A stretch of 64,000 bases of DNA from a virus, in the IMG/VR virus record IMGVR_UViG_3300032331_003609, positions 124,001-188,000 of that record; one strand, given 5' to 3'. Numbering within the stretch: the stretch's first letter is position 1; every line of letters starts with the position of its first letter. The notes beneath the pieces are model-generated. The model saw nothing but the letters and a program-made list of their open reading frames with translations. It was not told the DNA's origin and did no database searches. Positions 1 to 7,544 of this stretch are shown piece by piece. The position numbers were made by a program, and so were the translations under genes.

Positions 1-1
1 A

Positions 2-400
2 GCAGTTGATCAAAACCCTGGTGAGATCACTCAACAGTATAAGAATGCTAAAAGATATTATGCAGGAGCAAGACCACAAAGAACCGGTCTTGATCTTACT
101 ATAAATTTTGAAGTTAACTTAGATGAAAACAATTCGATGTATGTTTTCAAAACTATGAGACAATGGGCAGATTTAATCTACAACCCATTAACAGGAGCAT
201 TGGGTCTTAAAAAAGACTATACTGGAAATATACTTATCAGTGTATTTAATAAAGCAGGCGACGTACACAGAAGAATAAGTTGCAAAGATTGCTTTATTAT
301 GACCCCATTATCACAAATGGATTTAAACTACACCAATACTAACTTGTTTGCTTTAAGAGTTACATGGGCAGTTGATTATTTCGATGACGTATTTATATAA
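2..400 (+). CDS. 19: Tail tube protein, gp19-like (5' end outside window)
   Basis: This is the C-terminal part of a T4 gp19-family tail tube protein, which stacks as hexameric rings to form the inner tube of the contractile tail. The frame is open from base 2, so the gene begins before the window; the internal ATG at 137 is not the start. The visible part aligns along its length with the next gene: VDQNP against VDKTP, YYAGARP against RYAGAAV, DENNS against DDNNS, RQWADLIYNPLTGALG against RQWSDLVYNPLTGAMG, and both end DYFDDVF or DYFEDVF. The stop lies 9 nt before the next ATG, so the two are co-transcribed. The family call is firm; which paralogue forms the main tube cannot be told. Confidence 0.85.
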   Translation, partial: AVDQNPGEITQQYKNAKRYYAGARPQRTGLDLTINFEVNLDENNSMYVFKTMRQWADLIYNPLTGALGLKKDYTGNILISVFNKAGDVHRRISCKDCFIMTPLSQMDLNYTNTNLFALRVTWAVDYFDDVFI

Positions 401-409
401 AAATAAAAA

Positions 410-988
410 ATGGCAGGATTACCACATTTTACTAGTGCAAAAGCGGCAGTAAGCCTTTACGAACCGGTATATTTAAACCAGTTCGAGGTTATTATTCAGC
501 CACCTGCTGCGGTTTCTAACCCAGCTGGTACTGCGGGAAGAACCTTAATGGTAGAGAATGTAACACAGATTGGCGGATTAGCAGTGGATAAAACTCCAGC
601 ACCAGTAATGCAAAACTATAAATTTGCAGGAAGAAGATACGCAGGTGCAGCAGTTGATGATACTGGTGTTAAGATCACAGTTAACTTTCAAACAAATTTA
701 GACGATAATAACTCTAACTATGTCCACAAGACACTTAGACAATGGAGTGATTTAGTTTATAACCCATTAACGGGTGCTATGGGAATTAAATCTAACTATG
801 CTGGCGGAACGTACATTCTAATTAGCATATTTAATAAACAAGGAGATGTTTTTAGAAGAATGAAATTCTTAAATTGCTTTCCGACTAAAGCTATAGATCC
901 TATGCCACTTACATATGACAATGGAGCAAATATGTACACGATTGCTGCTGAATTTAGAGCAGATTATTTTGAAGATGTGTTCAATTAA
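410..988 (+). CDS. 19: Tail tube protein, gp19-like (complete paralogue)
   Basis: A complete 192-residue tail tube protein of the T4 gp19 family, within the usual size range for the family. The conserved core RQWSDLVYNPLTGAMG lies near residue 110, and the aromatic and acidic C-terminus ends DYFEDVFN. The ATG follows a purine-rich AAAATAAAAA leader without a Shine-Dalgarno sequence. It is the second of two tandem tube paralogues. The operon ends at a strong hairpin terminator 22 nt downstream. Two tube-type genes could mean a major tube protein plus a terminator or initiator ring, but nothing in the sequence decides this. Confidence 0.88.
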   Translation: MAGLPHFTSAKAAVSLYEPVYLNQFEVIIQPPAAVSNPAGTAGRTLMVENVTQIGGLAVDKTPAPVMQNYKFAGRRYAGAAVDDTGVKITVNFQTNLDDNNSNYVHKTLRQWSDLVYNPLTGAMGIKSNYAGGTYILISIFNKQGDVFRRMKFLNCFPTKAIDPMPLTYDNGANMYTIAAEFRADYFEDVFN

Positions 989-1002
989 GAATTACTTAAA
1001 AT

Positions 1003-1011
1003 GATATATAA
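1003..1011 (+). promoter_or_regulatory. Late-promoter-like GATATATAA
   Basis: GATATATAA abuts the terminator hairpin that follows the tail tube gene and lies about 39 nt before the TTG of the small membrane protein gene. It matches the late motif seen elsewhere in the window, but the spacing is longer than usual and the hairpin lies in between, so this copy is less certain. Confidence 0.4.
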
Positions 1012-1040
1012 AAGGCTTATCCTACCGATAAGCCTTTTTA
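1011..1040 (+). terminator. Rho-independent terminator after tail tube genes
   Basis: A perfect 11-bp stem (AAAGGCTTATC / GATAAGCCTTT) with loop CTACC is followed by a short T-rich tract. It sits 22 nt after the tail tube stop codon and ends that transcription unit. Confidence 0.85.
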
Positions 1041-1041
1041 T

Positions 1042-1323
1042 TTGCACATCATTTTAAAAAGGAATAGAACTCCAACATGGACGACCCCGGTGATAGAAAA
1101 AACAATCAAAAAATACAAAGAAAAAGAAAAAAGACTAGTCTTTTACAAAGATACGTCCCTAATGTTAGCTATGTTCTTTCTCCCATTTGGCTACGACGCA
1201 TTGTTCAAGTTAATAATGGACATGAGTGGTTCATATTGGGTAGCAGATATTGTTTTTTATTCAATTTCAGGTTGCTTCTGGTTGTCGTATATCTTACTTA
1301 CGAAACGTTTAAGTAGAAAATAG
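1042..1323 (+). CDS. Small membrane protein, unknown function
   Basis: A 93-residue protein with a basic N-terminal half (TIKKYKEKEKR) and two hydrophobic segments, at about residues 40-60 (LMLAMFFLPFGYDALFKLIM) and 66-86 (ADIVFYSISGCFWLSYILL). It ends in a basic tail, TKRLSRK. This pattern suggests a small inner-membrane protein, but no family is recognised. The first possible start is a TTG at 1042, only a few bases after the terminator, so a later start is possible. A competing frame from ATG 1077 gives a protein with poor composition and is judged a shadow. Confidence 0.5.
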   Translation: MHIILKRNRTPTWTTPVIEKTIKKYKEKEKRLVFYKDTSLMLAMFFLPFGYDALFKLIMDMSGSYWVADIVFYSISGCFWLSYILLTKRLSRK

Positions 1324-1404
1324 GATAAAACCCTTGCATTTTCTGAATTATATTTTGTCTTAGATACTAAAAGAGTATAGATAGATAAAATATAAAATAG
1401 CTTC

Positions 1405-2388
1405 ATGGAAGATAATTTAGACGAGATAGCTTTAAAGCATTTGTCACAAAAAGAAAGCGAAAGCGGATTAGAGTATGACAATATCCCAGAAATTCAAGAA
1501 CCCCCTAAATCTTTAGGTAAAGCTTCATTTGTCCAAGAGATCGAAGAAACAGCATTAGGAATGGAATCTCCATGGAAAAAGATTCCGTTTACAAATTTAC
1601 CCTCAGAAGGGTTTGGCTATCCTCCGGAAACTGAAATAACAATCAGATCAGCAGAGGTAGGAGAAATTCGTCATTTTTCAACAATAGATGAAAACGATCC
1701 TATTGATATAGATGATAAAATAAATCATATAATTTCTAAATGCTGTGTAATTAGATGGAAGGAAGGCGTTTTAAATTACATGGACATTTATCAAGAAGAT
1801 AGATTCTATATCTTTATGTCTGTCAGGGATTTGACATTTGTCAAAGGAGAGAACCGAATTTACATCCCTGTTCAAAAAACTTGCGATAAAGATGAGTGTC
1901 CTATTCCGAGCGATATAGAATTGACATCTGCTATACTTTCTAATTTTAAGCTGGATCTAAAATTAAAGAAATATTATGACCATGAAAATGGATTCTTTCA
2001 ATTGGTTCCAAAAAACGGGGATCCTGCAATTCAATTATTCATTCCTACAATAGGCGTTTCACAAAAAATTAGAAAAATCTTAAGAGATAAAGTGAATAGT
2101 GGAAAAAAGTATGACGAATCTTTTGCTAGCATGTCTCCCTTTATAATTCCAAATTGGAGGGATCTGTCAGAATCAGCATACGATGAATACGAAAGAATCT
2201 CCAAAGGATGGACATACACACAATTTGTATTAGCAGATACTATATCCAAACAAATAACTTTCGCAACTAAGAACACACTATCAGTTCAGTGTTCAAAATG
2301 CAGTGCTGAGGTCACTGCACCTATCCGATTTCGCGGCGGAATCAGATCCCTTTACATTGTTTCAGATATCTTTGGACAATTACTTTGA
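1405..2388 (+). CDS. 26: Baseplate hub protein, gp26/gp51-like
   Basis: A 327-residue protein resembling the T4 baseplate family that includes gp26 and gp51, which build or catalyse the central hub. The features seen are a conserved N-terminal core (PFTNLPSEGFGYP near residue 65, then EVGEIRHFSTIDEND) and a central helical region. Near residue 298 there is a Cys-x2-Cys pair (CSKC) followed by PIRFRGGIRSLYIVSDIFG. It is longer than T4 gp26 (about 208 residues). The next small frame starts inside its 3' end. Position downstream of the tail tube genes supports a tail role. The start is the ATG at 1405, preceded by TATAAAATA, a degenerate late-promoter match. Confidence 0.65.
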   Translation: MEDNLDEIALKHLSQKESESGLEYDNIPEIQEPPKSLGKASFVQEIEETALGMESPWKKIPFTNLPSEGFGYPPETEITIRSAEVGEIRHFSTIDENDPIDIDDKINHIISKCCVIRWKEGVLNYMDIYQEDRFYIFMSVRDLTFVKGENRIYIPVQKTCDKDECPIPSDIELTSAILSNFKLDLKLKKYYDHENGFFQLVPKNGDPAIQLFIPTIGVSQKIRKILRDKVNSGKKYDESFASMSPFIIPNWRDLSESAYDEYERISKGWTYTQFVLADTISKQITFATKNTLSVQCSKCSAEVTAPIRFRGGIRSLYIVSDIFGQLL

Positions 2389-2563
2389 TATAAAGTATAA
2401 ATTTTCAAAGGACTTTAATATCAGCTTTAGTGAGCTTGAGAAGATGCCATATTTTGAATTTCAGATAATTCTAGATAAGATCAACGAGGCTATTGAAGAA
2501 AAGAATCAGAAAATAGTTCAGGAAAAAGACGGCATGGTACCTTTATTTAATTTAGGTAAGTAA
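2357..2563 (+). CDS. Small protein overlapping the hub gene
   Basis: A short frame, in the +1 frame relative to the hub gene and overlapping its last 32 nt if the TTG at 2357 is used. An upstream GTG at 2303 would overlap by 86 nt. The product is strongly protein-like: YFDIKYKFSKDFNISFSELE, then MPYFEFQIILDKINEAIEEK. The 'SELEKMPYFEF' pattern resembles C-terminal parts of T4 gp26/gp51 baseplate proteins. It may be a separate gp51-like assembly factor, or the C-terminal part of the hub protein joined by a frameshift. Translation was not resolved further. Confidence 0.55.
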   Translation: MFQISLDNYFDIKYKFSKDFNISFSELEKMPYFEFQIILDKINEAIEEKNQKIVQEKDGMVPLFNLGK

Positions 2564-2599
2564 TAATCCTATCAATATATAGGGTAAATAAATTCCAAA

Positions 2600-4327
2600 T
2601 TGGCAGAAGAGCAATTACCAGATTTAAGCACAGACACTAAAAGGGTTGAACACTTCAATAAAAAGGTTGAAGAGTTTAGGAAAGAGAGCTCAGATGTTGC
2701 AGAGGCTCCTAAGCAAGCATTTGATATGGCAAGGCAGTATGCCCAACAACAGGTGTTTCCCCCGTTTGGGTTTATAGCATTTCCTGAAGATTCTAAGAAA
2801 CACACACCGGATGAGATGGGGATCGGTATAGCTGCGGGAAGAGTGTTATTTGGGGCTGCTAGATTCTTAGATGGTTTAAAAAAAGATTCCCCTGAAAATT
2901 TAGTACAAAAGGGGATAGACACTTATAAAGGATTTGATGATTCTACTGCAGTGAATGAATTAACAGGAGCCACCAGAATGTCTTTTGCAACAGTTAAAGA
3001 CGGTTTACAAGAAATAAAATCAGCAATTAGCGCTGATGATAAAGAAGCAGAAGATCCATTCGAAAAAAACCCGATCCTTAGCAAGTTAAACCCTGATGAT
3101 ATAGAAAATTTACTGGACTCTACGGTCCTTAAATTCATCAAAGAATTAGGTTTAAAAAGAGCAGATGAAGCTAGTGATAAACCAATATTAGATAAAGGTG
3201 AGGTATCATTCACAAAGGCAAAAGAACTTGCAGCTAAGACAAATCCGATTGCACCAACAAATATAGAGGCTTCAAAGTTAAACACAAAAGATGACCCTGA
3301 GTATATGGCTAGATTAGAAAAAGCCAAAAAGGAAGATGCTTTGATGGATTCTCTTGATACAAATAAAGCAGGAGCTAAAATTTCTCCCCGCGAGGGGAAA
3401 AAAACAGAGGCTAAGCCGGAGGGGATTAGAGCAACTGAAACCCCTGTTAATACACCTCCCGTAGCTCCAACAACCATAGAGAAAGCACAAAGTGAATTAG
3501 TAGCACTTAGCTCAAACGTAACTAGTAACGTAACTAATAATACAACTAGTAATGCAATCTCTGTTACACAAGATCCTGATGCAAAACCTAAACCTATATT
3601 AAAATCAGAAACACAGGTAAAACAGGAAGCACCAAAGCCAATAGTTACAAAACAAGATGCAACACCAGCGTCAACCAATCCTCCAATTGAAGCAAAGAGT
3701 GCGGGGACTGCTCCTGTTGGATTGGGAAATAAGAGCTCTGTTTCCGACGACGAAACCCCACTCCTAAAAATGCTAGGAGAAAGCATGGGAATGTCCGCAG
3801 ATGATATAGCTAAGATGTTTGCGGGTAAAGAAGACAACTTACAAAAGGGATTAGATCTTACATTTGGTTCTGAAGCAGAGGCAACAGGAATAAAATCAGA
3901 TCAGCCAGAAAATCCTGCTAAGTTTTTACCCGATGAACCTAAATCAACGATAGTTGAAAAAGCATCAAATGCTACAGTAGGACAAGCACAAAAAGTAGCT
4001 CAGCAAGCAACTGCTATTTCTACTGCCACAAAAACATCAGAACCTGTTAAGATTGCAGAGGCTACACCTACACCAAAACAAGAGCCTACACCAGAGCCTA
4101 CACCCGAACCAACACCTCCAGCCCCTGTTCAACCAGAGCAGACTAATACGGAATCTACGGGGACAGAATCTAAGGAATCCCCGGCACTTGAAACAAAAAC
4201 TCCAGAGGATAGTACAAATAAAGAGGCAGGTCCAAGTAATGATGATCTATTGAAAGTTATGAAGGAAATATTAAAAACTCTTCAAGGTCCGTTAATAGTT
4301 ACCGAGAGTACGCCTAAGTACTCATAG
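2600..4327 (+). CDS. Large low-complexity virion-associated protein, unknown
   Basis: A 575-residue protein starting with TTG at 2600, with no better start nearby. Residues 1-110 are helical and end in a Gly/Ala segment (GIGIAAGRVLFGAARF). The middle, about 200-380, is a long disordered linker rich in Thr, Pro, Asn and Lys. A second small helical patch contains MLGESMGMSADDIAKMFAGK. Residues 485-515 carry a proline-rich PTPEPTPEPTPP run. The last 30 residues are helical (DDLLKVMKEILKTLQGP). No family is recognised. The position between the baseplate hub gene and the early operon suggests a tail or baseplate role; that is inference only. An antisense open frame over this region is an artefact of composition. 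Confidence 0.6.
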   Translation: MAEEQLPDLSTDTKRVEHFNKKVEEFRKESSDVAEAPKQAFDMARQYAQQQVFPPFGFIAFPEDSKKHTPDEMGIGIAAGRVLFGAARFLDGLKKDSPENLVQKGIDTYKGFDDSTAVNELTGATRMSFATVKDGLQEIKSAISADDKEAEDPFEKNPILSKLNPDDIENLLDSTVLKFIKELGLKRADEASDKPILDKGEVSFTKAKELAAKTNPIAPTNIEASKLNTKDDPEYMARLEKAKKEDALMDSLDTNKAGAKISPREGKKTEAKPEGIRATETPVNTPPVAPTTIEKAQSELVALSSNVTSNVTNNTTSNAISVTQDPDAKPKPILKSETQVKQEAPKPIVTKQDATPASTNPPIEAKSAGTAPVGLGNKSSVSDDETPLLKMLGESMGMSADDIAKMFAGKEDNLQKGLDLTFGSEAEATGIKSDQPENPAKFLPDEPKSTIVEKASNATVGQAQKVAQQATAISTATKTSEPVKIAEATPTPKQEPTPEPTPEPTPPAPVQPEQTNTESTGTESKESPALETKTPEDSTNKEAGPSNDDLLKVMKEILKTLQGPLIVTESTPKYS

Positions 4328-4330
4328 ATA

Positions 4331-4364
4331 CATTTTTTATTACGAAACTTTTTAACTATATTTG
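4331..4364 (+). promoter_or_regulatory. Bipartite early/middle promoter (copy 1)
   Basis: CATTTTTTAT at 4331-4340 and TATATTTG at 4357-4364, exactly 26 nt start to start. The second box fits the Bacteroidota TAnnTTTG promoter box. It ends 20 nt before the ATG at 4385. The same arrangement occurs at 24687, 32953 and 46149. Confidence 0.7.
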
Positions 4365-4384
4365 TATAGTATACTTAAAAAAAG

Positions 4385-4636
4385 ATGTCAGAGAGTAAAA
4401 AAACCTATATTGTATCAAAAGATCTTATTGAAAAGATCGTTGATTTTTTAGAAAACCCGTTCGATAACACAAAAGAATCTATAGAGATTCTTAAAAGCAA
4501 AGATTCTTTTACTGAAGATGAGATCAACAAAATAGTTGCTCTGTTAGGTAAATTTCCTGCTTATTCGGTATACCCAATAATTGATTTATTTAAAGGAAAT
4601 TTAAAAGTAGAAGAAATTGACCAGCAACAAGAATAA
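4385..4636 (+). CDS. Small helical protein, first gene of early operon
   Basis: An 83-residue, mainly helical protein (VSKDLIEKIVDFLENPF; TEDEINKIVALLGKFP) with no recognised family and no membrane segment. It starts with ATG 20 nt after the TATATTTG box, so it is the first gene of the operon. The next gene, dCMP deaminase, begins at a TTG inside its last codons (20-nt overlap), indicating translational coupling. Function unknown. Confidence 0.7.
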   Translation: MSESKKTYIVSKDLIEKIVDFLENPFDNTKESIEILKSKDSFTEDEINKIVALLGKFPAYSVYPIIDLFKGNLKVEEIDQQQE

Positions 4637-5090
4637 CTACAAAGAACACACAGAAAAAGATTGTCAGGATCTAAAACAATTTAAATTAGATACTGTATAT
4701 CTAAAAATGGCTCAAGTGTGGGCATCTAACTCGCATTGCAAAAGAAGCCAGGTTGGATGTTTGGTGGTAAAAGATAAAACAATTATTTCCGATGGATATA
4801 ACGGAACTCCAACAGGATTTCCTAATATTTGCGAAGATGAAGATAATCAAACACTATCTTCTGTTCTTCATGCAGAAGCTAATGCTATAACAAAACTGGC
4901 AATGAATACAGTTACCTCAAACGGAAGTACAATGTACGTTACGCTATCTCCATGTTTTGATTGTTCGAAACTTATCATTCAATCCGGGATTAAAAGAATA
5001 GTCTTTTCTGAATTGTACAGAAAGATAGATTCTTTAGATTTGCTTAACCAGGCAGGTATTGAAATAATTTATATTAACTTACAACCCTAA
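4617..5090 (+). CDS. cd: Deoxycytidylate (dCMP) deaminase
   Basis: A zinc-dependent dCMP deaminase, converting dCMP to dUMP and so feeding dTMP synthesis for phage DNA. The diagnostic residues are present: HAE at 85-87 (zinc His and catalytic Glu) and PCxxC at 112-116 (zinc Cys pair). The CKRSQVG and DGYNGTPTGFPN segments near residues 41-70 fit the dCMP/CMP deaminase family. The length of 157 is close to the usual size. No ATG lies upstream of the conserved core, so the TTG at 4617 is chosen; it overlaps the previous gene. The counterpart is T4 gene cd. The early-type promoter upstream fits expression before replication. Confidence 0.9.
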   Translation: MTSNKNNYKEHTEKDCQDLKQFKLDTVYLKMAQVWASNSHCKRSQVGCLVVKDKTIISDGYNGTPTGFPNICEDEDNQTLSSVLHAEANAITKLAMNTVTSNGSTMYVTLSPCFDCSKLIIQSGIKRIVFSELYRKIDSLDLLNQAGIEIIYINLQP

Positions 5091-5102
5091 ACCCAACACG
5101 AG

Positions 5103-5726
5103 ATGGCAAAAAGCATTCAAGACTTAGCAGAAAAATTTTTAGAAACAACTTTAGAGAAAGATTTTAAATATCTCTATGATCGAATTAAGCCTGGTTTATT
5201 AAATCATTGTAAATCTATTCTTATAGACGAAGAAATTGCTCAGGATGCAGTTTCAAAAACATTTGAAAAGATTTGGGTAAAGGTTGCTCAGTATGATCCA
5301 GCAAGGGGGAATTTTTCGACTTGGGCTTATAACATAGCTAGAAATGAATCCCTTCTTATAAAAAAGAATTCCAAAAAATTTACTCCTTTGGTTTATGAAT
5401 CAGTTGAACTGGAGGGGAGAGATTATGACGAATTCATTCCACTGTCAGACATTACGCCTGAAAGTATTTTTTCAGAGCCTGAATGGGAAATAAATAATAA
5501 AGAGGGTGGATTCGATGATTTATATGAAGTTGTATTGGAAAAGATGGAGCATTTACCAGCAATTTATAAAGATATCTTAATGGACAGAGAAATTCACAAA
5601 ATGAAGTATCAAGAAATTGCTGATAAATATAGTATGAAAAAAAGAGCAATAGCTACAAGGATCAGAAGAGCAAGAATTAAGATAAGAGAAATGTTCCCGG
5701 GTATTAAATTAAATTTTATTGACTAA
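5103..5726 (+). CDS. Sigma-70 family (ECF-like) RNA polymerase sigma factor
   Basis: A 207-residue two-domain sigma factor. Region 2 spans about residues 20-85: LYDRIKPGLLNHCKSIL, then EEIAQDAVSKTFEKIW and GNFSTWAYNIARNESL, the classic pattern for core RNA polymerase binding and -10 recognition. An acidic linker lies at 95-145. Region 4 spans about 150-197: LPAIYKDILMDREIHKMKYQ, then EIADKYSMKKRAIATRIRRA, a helix-turn-helix of the -35-binding type. T4 has no equivalent; this is in addition to the gp55 homologue at 19936. Being in an operon with an early/middle-type promoter, it could redirect host polymerase to a phage promoter class. Which class is unknown. Confidence 0.88.
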   Translation: MAKSIQDLAEKFLETTLEKDFKYLYDRIKPGLLNHCKSILIDEEIAQDAVSKTFEKIWVKVAQYDPARGNFSTWAYNIARNESLLIKKNSKKFTPLVYESVELEGRDYDEFIPLSDITPESIFSEPEWEINNKEGGFDDLYEVVLEKMEHLPAIYKDILMDREIHKMKYQEIADKYSMKKRAIATRIRRARIKIREMFPGIKLNFID

Positions 5727-5727
5727 T

Positions 5728-6198
5728 ATGAAATCACTATTCTTTAGCATCTTTAAAATATTTGGCGTCATTAAGGACATCAAAAATTACATCTTTCTTA
5801 GAAAAATAATCAAGGACCAAATGATGGATTCTCCTCTTTGGGTTAAGAATAATCTAAGGGTTGATTGGATAGGAAGAATCTATACTGTAGTAAATCTTCC
5901 TCCTGAAGTAACAATGGCTCCTGATCTTCCAAAAGAACTCTGGCCTGCTTATTTAATAGATCAATCCAAAGGGTTGAACGAATATTTAACTTCATTAAAT
6001 TTACATGAGATTATAATTCCGGAATATAAAGAAATTCCGGATTCAACATCTTATCTTCTAGTTTACTATCCTTATTTTAGATCGTTTACAAAATGGTGGA
6101 TCTATACAAGGATAATTTTCTGGACATCCGTTGTATTAATACAACACTACACCCACTGGTTCTCTAACACGTATCAGTGGATAATATCACATTTTTAG
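5728..6198 (+). CDS. Hypothetical protein with C-terminal hydrophobic segment
   Basis: A 156-residue protein of unknown family. The ATG at 5728 follows the sigma factor stop by one base and is preferred over a TTG three codons earlier. The N-terminus is hydrophobic and basic (MKSLFFSIFKIFGVIKDIKN). The middle has conserved-looking Trp and Pro residues (LWVKNNLRVDWIGRIYTVVN, then PPEVTM and LPKELWPAYLIDQ). The C-terminus is aromatic-rich (KWWIYTRIIFWTSVVLIQHY) and may associate with the membrane. It is part of the 4385-6948 operon. No function is proposed. Confidence 0.7.
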   Translation: MKSLFFSIFKIFGVIKDIKNYIFLRKIIKDQMMDSPLWVKNNLRVDWIGRIYTVVNLPPEVTMAPDLPKELWPAYLIDQSKGLNEYLTSLNLHEIIIPEYKEIPDSTSYLLVYYPYFRSFTKWWIYTRIIFWTSVVLIQHYTHWFSNTYQWIISHF

Positions 6199-6201
6199 AA
6201 T

Positions 6202-6948
6202 TTGCAAAACTCAAAAATTGAAAGAAAAAGCTACTCGTGGGGAAGAGCTTACGAAGTTACGAGGGATAGTCATCCCAAGCTTATTTTACCTTCCGTTACA
6301 ACAGTTTTAAAGCTCGTCACTGAACCAAAATTCAAGCACTTAAGAGAAAAGTTTGGGGAAGCAAGATGGCAAAAAATACTTGACGATGCATCATATAGAG
6401 GAACTGTAATGCACAGTATGCTTGAAAACTTTCTGCTAGAATTTTCCACATCTAGGTCTATAGAAAAGTGCTTACAAATAGCACAAGCTACAGCAAAAGA
6501 CATAGAAGATAAAGAACCGCATAACTCAGGACTAATTAAAAAAGGCAGAGATTTATTTTGGAATTTCTATCACGAGAATTTCTGGGGGAATATTAAAACA
6601 GTGTTACATAATGAGCTTTTTCTTTGGAGTGATTTTAAAGGAGGCTGGGCAGGAGCAACCGATTTTATATTTGAAGACTATTTTGAAAATCACGTAGTTA
6701 TAGATTTTAAATCCTCATCATCACCAAAGGACGAAGATTCTGTTCTATCATATAAAATGCAAATATCTGCTTACATGTTTGCTTATGCGGAAAGATCCGG
6801 TGTTATACCCGATAGGGGAGAAATATGGATAGCAAATGAGAAAGATTCTAAGTTGCAAAGATTCATAGTAACAAAGGACGAGTTTAAAATATACCTCAGA
6901 CAATTTCTAGATTTACTTGCAGAATTTCAAAAAATACACGGGATTTAA
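6202..6948 (+). CDS. RecB/Cas4-type PD-(D/E)XK nuclease
   Basis: A 248-residue nuclease of the PD-(D/E)XK superfamily, RecB-like exonuclease branch. The motifs are: GTVMHSMLE at 67-75, whose His is typical of RecB/Cas4-type folds; E138 in the strand before the core; GATDFIF at 151-157, supplying the catalytic Asp; VVIDFKSSS at 165-173, the D-x-K motif; and YKMQISAYMFAY from 184, the QxxxY helix. The likely role is end-processing of DNA in recombination, repair or host DNA degradation. It starts with TTG 3 nt after the previous stop and ends the early operon. No Cas4 cysteine cluster is seen, so an iron-sulphur cluster is not predicted. Confidence 0.82.
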   Translation: MQNSKIERKSYSWGRAYEVTRDSHPKLILPSVTTVLKLVTEPKFKHLREKFGEARWQKILDDASYRGTVMHSMLENFLLEFSTSRSIEKCLQIAQATAKDIEDKEPHNSGLIKKGRDLFWNFYHENFWGNIKTVLHNELFLWSDFKGGWAGATDFIFEDYFENHVVIDFKSSSSPKDEDSVLSYKMQISAYMFAYAERSGVIPDRGEIWIANEKDSKLQRFIVTKDEFKIYLRQFLDLLAEFQKIHGI

Positions 6949-6976
6949 CGAAACTTAACCCCCACAGAAACTAAAA

Positions 6977-6984
6977 TATAAATA
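6977..6984 (+). promoter_or_regulatory. Late promoter TATAAATA
   Basis: An exact match to the T4 late promoter sequence TATAAATA, ending 11 nt before the ATG at 6996. The same sequence recurs before 13542. Confidence 0.7.
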
Positions 6985-6995
6985 AAATTAAAAAC

Positions 6996-7448
6996 ATGTC
7001 AGAAGAAGTTTTACAAGAAGTAGTTATTGACGAAGCTAAAGTTGCTGCGTCCCAAAAAGCATTGGATGCTAAAATGGCAGAACTTTCTAATAAAGTTTAT
7101 GCAGTTTCGATGAACGCGGCATCATTGGAGGTATATTTCCAGGTAATTGAATCTATCAAATGGAAGGGTAAAGAAGGTTTAGGAATTTTAGAAATCACTA
7201 AGAAATTGAGCGAGGTAAAGGATAAGGGGATTTCAAATGATGCTATCTTTTTAAATGCTCTTACGATTGAAGCGAGTCATTATTTTTTAAACAGATACGA
7301 ATCGCAAGGAAGTAATACTGCAGAGGGATTTATTGATTTATTCAAAAAAATAGAGCAAGCGTTATCAGCAGTTTCGCAAGACAATAAAGATTTAGAGGAT
7401 CTTAATAAGGATTTAGCAGCTGCCCAACAAGGATTAGAAGCTGTATAA
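6996..7448 (+). CDS. Late helical protein, unknown function
   Basis: A 150-residue, almost wholly helical, soluble protein. It contains KALDAKMAELSNKVYAVSMN, a central WKGKEGLGILEITKKLSEVK, and a coiled-coil C-terminus (NKDLEDLNKDLAAAQQGLEA). There are no cysteines and no membrane segments. It is a single-gene unit: an exact TATAAATA late promoter lies immediately upstream and a strong terminator immediately downstream, suggesting high late expression as a structural or assembly protein. No family is recognised. Confidence 0.75.
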   Translation: MSEEVLQEVVIDEAKVAASQKALDAKMAELSNKVYAVSMNAASLEVYFQVIESIKWKGKEGLGILEITKKLSEVKDKGISNDAIFLNALTIEASHYFLNRYESQGSNTAEGFIDLFKKIEQALSAVSQDNKDLEDLNKDLAAAQQGLEAV

Positions 7449-7480
7449 TTAGACTTTTTTTACAGTTTTGCCCATATATA

Positions 7481-7508
7481 GGCCTACTTTATTAAGTGGG
7501 CCTTTTTC
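7481..7508 (+). terminator. Rho-independent terminator
   Basis: A 9-bp stem GGCCTACTT / AAGTGGGCC (one G-U pair) with loop TATT is followed by a run of five T. It separates the 6996 gene from the next late unit. Confidence 0.88.
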
Positions 7509-7513
7509 TTGTG

Positions 7514-7522
7514 GATATATAA
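7514..7522 (+). promoter_or_regulatory. Late promoter GATATATAA
   Basis: GATATATAA begins 31 nt before the ATG at 7545, directly after the terminator at 7481. It is one of the clearest copies of the late motif. Confidence 0.7.
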
Positions 7523-7544
7523 GGTTTAAGAATATAATAAAAGA

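Noticed and set aside
1077-1316. ATG-initiated frame overlapping the small membrane protein
   Set aside because: Arg/Tyr-rich product with no coherent hydrophobic pattern; the competing frame has two clear membrane helices.
1337-1357. CATTTTCTGAATTATATTTTG considered as a fifth early promoter
   Set aside because: The two boxes are 12 nt apart rather than 26 and the second has an extra T.
2923-3837. 304-codon minus-strand open frame
   Set aside because: Antisense of the low-complexity 2600 gene; alternates Ser, Ala and Leu without domain character.
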